A stretch of DNA of 64,000 bases, taken from assembly GCA_037893225.1 (NCBI GenBank), contig JAZGUH010000184.1, positions 1,302,001 through 1,366,000 of the forward strand. The letters are read 5' to 3'. The position numbers and the translations under genes were made by a program. Of the stretch, positions 47,901 through 59,900 are shown piece by piece. The number at the start of each line of letters is the position of its first letter. The stretch's first letter is position 1. The notes beneath the pieces were generated by a model, which had not been told where the DNA came from, did no database searches, and saw only the letters and a list, made by a program, of their open reading frames with translations. This stretch comes from Hippasteria phrygiana. Its lineage: Eukaryota; Echinodermata; Asteroidea; Valvatida; Goniasteridae.

Positions 47901-50900
47901 ATAATATTCATCCTCAACCCTCCAAAATCCTCCAAAACTGCAAGGAGGATTTTGATGGATTGAGGTGGATTAGGGTTAATGTATCAGTCAAATGAATGGG
48001 CTGAGTGGATCACTTTTACCCGATGATGCGGTTGATATTTGAAGGAAATTCAGACCCTGTGTAGCGGATGTGGGAGTGGAACCAGTCTGGGCAATTTCAC
48101 TGTCTCTGACATTACATTTGTGGCATTCTTACAACTACAAGGGACCAGTCGGAAGTCGCATTTCTCTGTTTTGAGCTACATGTACATACAGGCATGATGG
48201 GCAAACATCCATTGAGGGTCCAATTTTTCGATCTTCATTCTATTACTTGACATGCTAGTTTATGTAAAATAAAATCAAACTGTGTTTTGGTTCTTTAAAT
48301 TTGAGTACATTAAAATGTTTTTAAAAAAGATTTTAGTAAGGATAATCACCGATTATCACCGGAATCACTGATAATACATTTTAAAGCTTATGTGTTCTTT
48401 CCAATGGTTTATAAATCTAGAAATTATTTTTTGCCATGAGAGAGTTCTCTATTGAGAGTGCCACATTTATAGATTCAAATCTAAGGCAAAACTGCCATGA
48501 TACAAAATGGTGCCGAGGCCTACAAATAGACACAAAGAACTCAGAACTTTGGTTCCTGTTTTCTGAACATTCAGTTTATTGGTCGTCACTAACGTTACCA
48601 AAAAAGGACATGGTGTATTCAAGGGTACTGTTAACACCGATTGTCTTCTACATGTATACTGGTTGAACTCACTTTAACCCAAACAATCCCCATCCAGCCA
48701 AACTCCAACACCAGGTTTTGTTGGAATTTGACGGGTTAGGTACTGTGTACTTTTGATGTGGTGTTGGATTTTGTTGGATTGTGATGGGATGGGTACTGTA
48801 GCTGCACAGTAACAGTGTTGGGTTTTGACTGATTGGGGAAGGTTGGTTCGAGCAGTGGCTACATAGAGCTCTGGTGTTGGGATGTGTGTGGCTGTATGTT
48901 TTGTTTTGTTTGACATGCACTGAACAATTGGGTATGGAGGTAGAACAAACAATGGAATCAACAGTTTATATGGTGTCTTACATAATACTTCTAAGGAACA
49001 CATACATTGAATAATGTATGTTGCATAATTAGGGCTTGAATATTTTGCACATGAATACAGTAGTTGGATTTTGACTGGATGGGTACTGTATGTCCCCATT
49101 GTTCATGCTGTGCATTTGGCCAAGTGTACCCACTCAATCAAAACCCAACAGCTAAGGGGGTGTTGGGAGTTTGACGGGTTGTGTACTGTTATGGCAAGTG
49201 GGCTGTTGGAGTTTGACGGGTTGGGTATTGTTAACCAGCAACAATCAAACATGGTGTTGGAATTTGACGGGTTGAGGAAGGTTTCTAGTAAAAATGCTTA
49301 GGGAGTTAGGGTTAAAAGTACATCATACCTACAGGTCTTTTTAAACACATGGATCGGAGCTGAACATTTAAATTAACATTCATAAGTGACTAACAGTCCT
49401 ATTGGTCAAGAGCCCTTAACGTGTGTGGTTTTAAACGGTTCTAAACACTTTTTCCTTTGAAATCTGGTTCCTCTTATTGGTTGAACACTCGTCTGACCAG
49501 TCACTCTCTCAATTACGCAAGCGCAATATTACCGTTGCGTCCGTATTTAGAGTCTATAATTTCACACTACACCGGCACTGCTAAGTTCTGCACCACATCA
49601 CGCCACATTTTACGCTCGCGTCAATTTCCATATAAGGACATTTTTCGCACTACTCGCGTGAGGCACGAACCATTAAATAGCTAAAGGGGTGTTTTACAAA
49701 CCAAAGTAAAAAAAATTGAACAAAATCATTGGACATTTTTGGATTTTTTTGCTGAATTATACAAAAAGGTATTTTTATGAATGGGAATAAATATGTGCTG
49801 GGATGTTTTAAACAGGTACGTTTAAAACTGCCTCGAGGCCTGGACGCTTGATAATGACCCGAGCCGAAGGAATATTGATTCCCTTACGAATTTAAATTAA
49901 ATCAATTAGCAATCTAAGCAGGACTTGCATCAAATCGGTGCTAGGTGACGTCACTTACGTTACGTCACTAACGTTGGAGAAATCACACAAAAAGTCCTGT
50001 GTTCAAAAATATTATTTTTTATAAAATATTGAGAGCTAGTTTTAATATGCAGAATGCAATCCAAAAAAAAAAAAAAGAATATCAAAGTGTTTGAATTTTT
50101 GTTCAGTACTGCTGTGGAATTTTCCGTCTCTGTTTCTTCATCTTTAATAATCCCTCCACTCCTTCATCCTTACCCTAACCACACTTCTTTGTTCCTGTTC
50201 TCCTTTCCTCTCCCTTTGGTGTTTACCCACTGCCATGCTCCTTTGCATCCCTCTTTTGTGTTTCTCCACCCACCCCCTCATGCATGTGTGTTCCCTACAT
50301 GTTTGTTTCTTGTACTCTGTCATTTGCCTTTGAGAAAGAACTTGCTTATTAAGTTTGAAATGTCAGGCCAGCTAATTTTTTGATTTGTATATTTCAGGTC
50401 CATTCAGTCAGTCAGCAGTTTGCAACAGTTTAATTCATTTTCTGTTTCTTCTCGTTGGCTTGCAGGTGGATGGGGACTCTGTGTCTGGTATCTGTTTCGT
50501 GGGTTACCAGAACCACTACTATCGAGGCGGGTTTGTCCTTGTGCCTATTGGCATCATGCTGGTCGTGGGAGGTTTCTTCCTCATGAACGGTGAGTGAACA
50601 ACAACATTGGGCAGGATTCCCATGGTAAATGCATCTTGTACGACTGTTCATTTTCTTATATTATTCCAAACTGGGTTTTAAGACCGAATATTTGATGCTT
50701 GCCGATTAAAATTTTACGGAGGGGAACAATAAACCGTCCACGGAAAGTTACCGTTGACAAAAAGGCGGCATTTGAAACTGCGAAGCATTGTAACTTTTCT
50801 ATTAATTCGTCAAACTAATCACAATGGAAACTGACTAGGTAAATTTGAATAAATACTCAAAGTGAACAATGAAAATTGCAGGACTGGGATTCGAACCTGT

Positions 50901-53900
50901 GACCTCCGGAATACCGTACCAATGCTCTACCAACTGAGCTATCTTGCCCTACATTTGTGGTCTCCCATGTCAGTATCTTTGTTCGGGGGCGCTAGTCAGA
51001 AGTCATAAATCCATAATCGGAGGTCATAAACCAATTTATTCAAAGATACCGACAATTTAGGAGATCACCAATGTAGGGCAAGATAGCTCAGTTGGTAGAG
51101 CACCGGTATGGTATTCCAGAGGTCGCAGGTTTGAATCCCGCTCCTGCCAGTTTTCTTTGTAAAATTTATTCAAAATTTACCTTGTCAGTTTCCCATGTGG
51201 TTTGTTTGACGAATCTTTGTTAAGTACTCGCGGCCAGAGGACCACACACTTCTTGTGAATATTGCCATGATGAAACTGCCTGTGTGCACTGACCTATATA
51301 GAACAAGCTCATTATGTACTCGGCAAGCTGGGAGTTTAACTGCCATTGATACCGCTTTCAGACAATGATCCCTTTTAAACAACAAAGAAAGCGACTGTAA
51401 ACCAGTGTGCCTGTCTACCACTATTAATTGGCTTTGAATGTCAAAACATTGTGATACTAACTGTAAGAAACCTGTAAGCTTGTAAAATGGTCCAATGCCA
51501 TTCCTTATGCATTATGCTTTGTACAAATAAAGCTGTGTGTATCGTGTAGGAGCAAAGATTACAAGCATCTTGTTTATGTTTATTTGGGTTTTTTTTAAAG
51601 AGGGGCGGAGGGGACGGGCGGGTCATGGCATGTCAGCCATTTCAATCTCATCTCATCTGTATTCCTGTTGTGGCTGTTCTTGTGTTCAGTATGTTAAAGG
51701 TAGTGTACACGATTGGTAATACTAAATTTTCTTTTTTTTTTACTGAATTATTACGAAATACCTTACTAGACAGTTAGTTTATAGTAGTCTCGATCATCCT
51801 GTGAAATTATGGCGTTGTCAAGAAAAGTTGAAATATATATCGTTTTCCAACGATTTCCAGCTGGAAATCGTTGGACAACTGCCCTAGCCTTTAGTCAAGG
51901 CGCGCGTGGCTACCCGGACGAGTGGCGCGTCCCCCGGACATGCTGGCATTCGGGGCGCGTCATGCGCCCAGATAGCCACGCGTGCCTTGACTAAAGGATA
52001 TCATCCGCCCGACGGTTGAAAACGAGTGCCGTTTTCCTTTCGTTTTTTCGCCACCCAACAACGCAAGCCTTTGAACAGAACAGGTCAGTTGAACGATATT
52101 TCCTATAAAATACTAACCCCCAAATCCGCCCATTTCTGAAAAATTGCAACAATGACCAATCATGTACACTACCTTTTAACCCCTTCTGGCTAGCTATTAT
52201 TAATTGACTGCTGGTATTCCAATACAGGCTTGTGCAGTCAAGCGTAACGATGGATTGAGTATGTGCAGGAATGCGCATATAGATAACAACCGCCCAGGTG
52301 GTCTTTTTCAAACCGCAGCTATGGCCGTCGTCCGTATTCAAGTGGTTAATACAATTTTTGTCTTTCTTCCCAGGTTTAAAAACACTCTGTACCATTGACC
52401 GTGACAACCCAGGGTTGCTAAGCGACAAGGCCGCTCACCGCATCAAGGGGACCATGATTCGGATTGGTAAGAAATTTTCTCAGAGTATCGGGAAAACAAT
52501 TAGGGCTGTGCATCCAAACCGGATACCGGAGTACCCGACCGCTAATGTCAGGAACCGGTTCCGGATTATGGAATCAAGTACCCGTAACCGCATTATTTAA
52601 ACATATTACTAATCAGTTCGAAAAACTTTACTCGCTTATCTCGGCCATCATTCGGCTGAACGTGGGTCTGAGGAGCTGGAGATTTGGTCTGGATGTTGCT
52701 GAGGAGTCGCTCTTTCCAATAGTATCAAGATTGTTCGCAATTTCGAAAAATAAAGTTTTTGAATGTCATTTGTGGGTAATTTTCATAGTGAAAACCAAGT
52801 TGCATGGAAAAACAAAACCGATTAACGTTTATGACGCTTGCGAAAATGCAATTTACACCGTAAAGCTAAAGAGCTAACTGTACACACTTGCATCTTGCTG
52901 CATTGATGTACTGATGTGGTAGTGTTTATGCGGACCTTTACGGACGATATGAACAGCAATTTCCGAGATTTAACTTCAATCTAAACTCGTGAGAAGATAT
53001 AAAAACAGGTTGAAATACAGACAAGTAAAAGTATTGGCATTTTATTTGTAAAAATGATTTTATTTTTTTTTCTTTCAATTTCAGGTGTGTTTGCGGGTCT
53101 TGCGTTTCTCTTCGTCTTCATCACTTTTGCCTGCCACTTGTATGAATTCACCAATCAAGAGTCGTGGCGGAAAGGCTTCCAAGATTACTTAGTGTAAGGG
53201 AGCACTGCCTAGCCCGTCGTCGGGCCAGGCCGTTGAAAAGCCTGGCCACGCCCGGGCCTTCTGGCTTTTAGTCTTGCTGTTGTGAGCCACAAATCACCTA
53301 ACAATAGAGTATCTACTAAATCGATAAAGCCCCTCTAACACTATTCAGCTTTTGTTGCCATTCCATTCATGGGCCAGAGATCAAGTCTGGGTGAACAATA
53401 GGAGCTGGCTGGACTCCAGCATTAGTGGGCAGTTTATTGTGTACAACCAGGGGATTATAGAAGCCCGAAGGCACGGGCGTTCCCGGGCTTGGCCAGGCTT
53501 TTCAACGTCCTGGCCCGACCATGGGTTAGGCAGTGGTCACTGAGAGCAGTGTTTGTTTTGGTTTGTCTGTCTGTCTGTCCAATATTTATTTTGTTGAGCA
53601 CTGTTTTGTCTAATTTACATCTGGTCTATACATAACAACAATAATTGTTAAAACTGATGTCCTGAATTATTTCCCTCCTCTCCTTGATAATAGGATTTTT
53701 TTTTTTATTATTTTTTTTTTTGTTTTTTTTTTTTTTTTAAAGTTTATTGATATCGCCCAATACACACGGGCGGGATTTGTTGGGAATTTTCCTGATTTCA
53801 GGATTTTTAAAGAATCACTTTTCAAATCTGGAATTCCTGAGGTGTTTTTACCTGTAAAAGTGGATATAGACCAATAGAAACGGGATATTTTAAGGGGTGC

Positions 53901-56900
53901 CTTTTGGCAAATACAAACCATAGGACCCTATGTTGATCTGGCTTGATGACCCTCAAACACTGCAGATTTTTATGGATTTTTCATTTTGGGCCAATCTCAA
54001 CCCTGAACACAAGGCTAAAAGCCACTCTAGGTAAAGGGTGACGATCAGGGGTGGTAGGGTTGGCGACAATTTGAATTGCCAGCCCTCAATAGAGGAGAAT
54101 TCTTCAACAGCTACCATAGAAATGATCCCAATTTTCAGACCTAGAGACCCAGCCGGCAGAGTTGGAGTCGAGTCCCTGCAAGTCCTTTCACAAGTCCTTT
54201 CGCAAGCCCAGTCAGAAGTCCTTTCATATTAAAGCCGGTCACAAGTAACTGGATGAACAATGACAAAGGAATGCCTTTGTCAAAGCTCATTTGAATAGCT
54301 TGTGATTGGGATTAGGACTGGAGGGCTTGTGATGGACTTGCAGGGACTTGCAGGGACTTGCAGGGACTTGCAGGGACTTTCAGGGACTTGTGATGGACTC
54401 GACTACATCTCTGCCAGCCGGGGTAACTTCCACCATTGGTAAGACCAATTCACCTCCTCCCTCATGCCCACAGGTTGGGTGATTTTTGTCCTCCTTAGGG
54501 CGGAAATGAAAATCAGCCCTGTACTTTTATGCAGGTGAATGGTGCCCCCAGGAGTTGGGGTTTGGGCACTTTGAAGTGACAATCCCCACATCAGGGGTGG
54601 GGCACAGTGGGTCGGGAGGGAACAATTGATATGTGCATAACAATTTTGAAAGTAAAATGAATTACAATGCTAGTATTCTGGGAAAGAGTTCCATATCCGG
54701 ACATCACTTATTTTCCCTTAATATGACTTAAAAACTACCAAAAAGTGTAAATCTGATGAAGAAACACGAATTTAGGAGGGAAAAATATTCAACTTATTCT
54801 TAAAAAATACTTTGACTTTTTTCTGTCATAGCCCATAGACTTTGTGCACGAGGTATATAAAGTGATGTCCGGATATGGAACTCTTTCCGTATTCTGTACC
54901 CAAGATGAACTCTATTGGTGCAAATTTAAAAATATTATTACCTATTCTTAATGTCGGGAAAGTATCTTTCCTGGAATTTGTATGATACAGGTGTTTAATT
55001 ATTTGGGAAAACTTATAACAAGTAATGCTTTAAATATACCAGCCTTACATGTATATTATGTATATTATGTACTTTATATTAACAATTAAAAAAATAACTG
55101 AATATTTTGTATTTTGCCCAAGTCACAAACATTGAGTTTGAGTCTGAGTGGTCAAATACAAGTCCAAGTTGCTCATGGTTACTCAATGGAGTCATACTCG
55201 GACCCAATCTTATGTCGTGCTTATCAGATTTCAAACGGGAAACAAATTCTGTACAAGTAATTGAACATTTCCTTATCGATAAAACATCAACAAATCTTGT
55301 AAATTTGTATTTCTCAATCAGTTGTGAAGCCAACGTGACTTTTCTGAGCGGGCTGTCGGCCAAGCCCGTGCAGACGTGCTCGCTGAACTCGCGGCCCAAC
55401 ATCAGCGTGATCATGGTGCACCTGTTCTCCATGTTTGGGGCGGGGATTGCCATGAGCATGTGGGTGTGGACTCCCTCCTCACTGGCCATCTGGCAACGCA
55501 CCTGGAGGAAGTAAGTCATCTGTTTAAAAAGAGGTGGAAAGAGTTCCATATGCGGACATCACTTATACCTCGTGCACAAAGTCTATGGGCCATGACAGAA
55601 AAAGTCAAAGTATTTTCAAAGAATAAGTTGAAATTTTTCCCCTCCCAAATTTGTGTTTTTTCATCAGATTTACACTTTTGGGTCATTTTAAAGTCATATT
55701 AAGGGAAAATAAGTGATGTCTGGATATGGAACTCTTTCCAAAGAGGTCATTTAAAACCAGAGGAGACCTGGTTTTTTTTTTAGTAGAGATTGTTCTGCAG
55801 TACATTCCGATTAAAAGTTAACGATGAGAATGGTAAATTTTGTGGAAAGAATTCAGTCGCAGTCGCATTTCGCACACATTTCCCCCCTGCGAATTCAAGT
55901 GGAAGATAAATTTTCAAACTTTCGGGAAAAGTGTGAAAATTGTGAAATGAAAATTGAAATTTCCCAGAAAGAGAAAAAGTGTGAAGAGAAATTCCCATTC
56001 CCAGGTGAACTTTCAAATGCAATGTATTGAACATGTAGCTGAACTGTAGCTTAATGGTGGTGGGTTTGAAAATTATCTCACCATTTTAGTCTTAAACCTG
56101 AGCTGATAAATTTTAAAAATTGATGAGAGATAAAATTAAATTGTTCAGGGTGTAGAGCAGAGTTGTAGTCAAGTCCCCTGCAAGTCCTTTCATAAAAGCC
56201 GGTCACAAGAAACTGGATGAACATTGACAAAGGAATGCCTTTGTCAAAGCTCATTTGAATAGCTTGTGATAGGAATTAGGACTGGAGGGCTTGCGATGGA
56301 CTTGCAGGGACTTGTGATGGACTCGACTACATCTCTTGTGTAGAGAGAGGTGAGTTAGTCTCATCATCGTTGGAAGTTAATACCCCGCCGGGGTCTATAG
56401 GTCTAATGAAGATTGATTCTCTATTTAGATCTCGACACAGGAAAACCGCAAGGGTGGTAGGGCTGGCAACCTAAAATGTGGCCAACCCCACCACCTTCTG
56501 TTGTAGCTGTTTTACCTAGAGTGGCTTTGAGCCTTGTATTGGGGCGACTTCCAGAAAGAAAATGGGGGCTGAATGAATTCTGCGACGAAGATAACGCCAC
56601 GGGGATCAGATGGTGTCTGGTTGAGATGAGGCACACTTTGCTCGGTTTTTGTTTTGTTTCAGGAAATGTGTTCAGTATTTGTTGTCAGTTAATGTGTGCA
56701 TGCACAGTGGATAATTATAATGATGCATCATTCCGGTGAGCTTATACTAATGTGTAACTACAAACTGAGTAGGTGAAAAATCCTAATCCCTAGGAACTAT
56801 GAACCAAGCTTTTATGTGTGTCCCTATAATGAATGGGTATGGACAGTGCAGTGTACTAAGACTGGCGCTTGAAAGAATATATGTGACCTGGCACCACAAT

Positions 56901-59900
56901 ATGAGCTTAAAGTCCCACTGGTTTTCTGAGTTACAAGCAGAACCAACAATTTTTCACTGAAAAGTCAATTTTGGGATTTTAACAACTGTATTATTTAAAA
57001 ACCTTATTCTGTCATGTCCCAAAGTTTGAAAACTGAATCGATTCTCGAAAATATTTGTTTGAGGGGAATTCTTTTTTGAACTCTGGTTAAAGTGTGCACA
57101 GATCACAAACTTTGAGATTCATTTTCTCAAAACAAGGGGTTAAGATTCTGATAACGCGAATAGGTTGCATCCGGGGCTAGAAATGAGATACCACAATATA
57201 TCAAATTAAAGCTCTTAACCTGTATTTTCAGGAAATTCCAGAATCTTGATTTTTAAATGTTGCTACTTTATGCCCATTTTGTGGTAACGGGTCACATATA
57301 ATATCCTCAAATTGACTTGACACCATTATTCATATCTTGATCCAGGGTCACACGTCAGGCCATCAATGAGCCCCAAAGGTTGAAGAAGAGTCGCATGATT
57401 GCCAAGGCCTTTGCCAAGAAGATGGACAAGAAACTGGAAGATAACGATGATGCGCTGTCGGTCAGCTTTGAGTCGGCCTCTCACGATGATGCCATTGGTA
57501 AAAGATTTGAGATTCTTTTTGGATTCCCCCTCAAAGCCGCCACCCCCTCAAAGCCGCCAACCCCTCAAAGCCGCCACCCCCTCAAAGCCGCCACCCCCTC
57601 AAAGCTGCCACCCCCTCAAAGCCGCCACCCCCTCAAAGCCGCCACCCCCTCAAAGCCGCCACCCCCTCAAAGCCGCCACCCCCTCAAAGCCGCCACCCCC
57701 TCAAAGCCGCCACCCCCTCAAAGCCGCCACCCCCTCAAAGCCGCCACCCCCTCAAAGCCGCCACCCCCTCAAAGCCGCCACCCCCTCAAAGCCGCCACCC
57801 CCTCAAAGCCGCCACCCCCTCAAAGCCGCCACCCCCTCAAAGCCGCCACCCCCTCAAAGCCGCCACCCCCTCAAAGCCGCCACCCCCTCAAAGCCGCCAC
57901 CCCCTCAAATCCGCCACCCCCTCAAAGCCGCCACCCCCTCAAAGCCGCCAACCCCCTCAAAGCCCCAACCCCCTCAAAGCCCCAACCCCCTCAAAGCCCC
58001 AACCCCCTCAAAGCCCCAACCCCCTCAAAGCCCCAACCCCTTCAACTCTGAGGTCTGAAAATTGGGATAATTCCTGTATGTATTGAAGATTTCGTCTCAG
58101 TTTTCACGAACTGACACTCACGTGCTCCTGGGTGTCAGTTCGTGAAACCGCGTACTGAGTAAATTTCGGTTTCACGAACTGACACCCAGGTGTGCGCGTG
58201 CACATCGGGCACTGACTCGCTAGAGAAGAATTTTCGTTTTCACGAATTGACACGTAAGCATGTAGCGGAAATACCATTCCAAAAAACCCTTTAAAAGCTT
58301 TGACACAAATCTACTCAATCTGTATACTTGTGGGGTTACAGAAACATTGAACTGAAAACATCTAAACTCGTGAAATTAAGAATGGTTTCAGTTCGTGAAA
58401 ATGAAAATGTGGTTAGCGCGCGCTCCCCTACTTGGGTGTCAGTTCGTGAAAACGAAAATTACTCGGTTCTGTAAAATACGCGCGCGTGCGGGCACTCACG
58501 CGCTAGATAGAGAGTGTCAGTTCGTGGTGTTTGCGACGATTTATCCTCTATTTAGATCTGGACCCAGGAAAACCTCAAATGTGGCCAACCCCCACCGCTG
58601 GGGCTGTCCCGAATATCCCGAATATTTGATTATTCGATCGTCAACCGAATATTCAAATTCCTTTTTGCCGGCTCGAATATACAAAAATAATTATATGCAC
58701 GTACAGATACGACAGATGCTGTTTTAATAGAAAAGTTACAGTGCTTAGTGTCAAATGCCGCATTTTTGTTGACGTAACTTTTTGTGGATGGATGTTTGTT
58801 GTTCCCGTCTGCAAAACCCTTGACATTTATATAACAATTACTGAAAAACCCAGGCACGAGTTTGGTTTCTTGTCATCAGAACGTTATACTTACCCGTAAT
58901 GATCTTGATACAACAGGCCCATGCAAAAAATTGTGGATCGGGTGGTCACTAATATCGATCGCTGCACGTATAACTCTGGCGTGCTTTGTGTGCAATTTTT
59001 TTACCGGCACGGCAGGCAGTTGCAGCAGACATGTTGGAAAAACATATTCGGCGAGTATCGAATATTTAAATATTCGGTCAAACCCGTTTTGAATAATTAA
59101 ATGCTAAATTATTCGAAAATGAACAGCCTTACCCACCACCTCTGTTGTAACCTTTTACCTGGAGTGGCTTTTAGCCTTGTATTGGGCAACTTCCATAAAA
59201 CAAAATCTTAGGGGTTACATTAGACATTATCTTCAAGCAAACTTGAATTCTCGATCCTGACTGTTCGATCCATGGCAACTGCAGTGTGATATTATCCCAT
59301 ATTGCATGGTCTATATCACACTCTGTGTATTGCGCTATACGCAAAACACAGAAACTGTTATTGATACGCGCGCGTGTGTCGTACATTCTGGTTTTGTGTA
59401 CAGCTTGCGTGTTCCATCTATATTGTGTCGAGTTTGCTTGAAGATAAATTTATTATCCCACTCGCGCTTGTGGAACACTAAAAATGCAGTGCATCCGTAT
59501 TCCATATGCCACTCGGCCTTCGGACGCACTACATTATTCCGTGTTCCACTTGCGCTGAAGCCTGAAGCTGGACTTGACCTTTTGACAGATGTATCTAAAT
59601 GGCCATATTCTTGTTTTTGTTGGTCCTATTCAACACACTAGGTATGAAGCTGGACCTTCCCAAGTCCAGCGTGACCGAAGACTCCTCGTCTGTCTGGGGG
59701 AAGGGGAATAATGTCCCAGCCAGAATGCTGATGAGGCGCGGTGGTGGCGCCCTCCCCCTCCCCGTCTTTGCCACAAATGCCAGCTCCCCGAGGAACTCTC
59801 CAGGTGAGATTACAGGAGTCGGGTCTGGTCTGGTCTGAACCGGTTTAAAGTGGTCTGGGCTGGTTCTGTGTATGCCCGGTGCATGCGGTTGTATTTACCA

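Noticed and set aside
47335..47985. Interstitial telomere, because of TTAGGGTTA words
   Set aside because: Only one and a half telomere units occur at each place, always as part of a longer common terminal sequence.
57521..58045. CRISPR-like array
   Set aside because: Direct head-to-tail 17-bp units without unique spacers, in an animal intron.
57498..58051. Continuous coding frame extending SMO exon 9 through the minisatellite
   Set aside because: A good donor (gtaaaa) lies at 57498, and the following exons 10 and 11 match the known Smoothened tail in phase; the open frame follows from the repeat unit lacking stop triplets.
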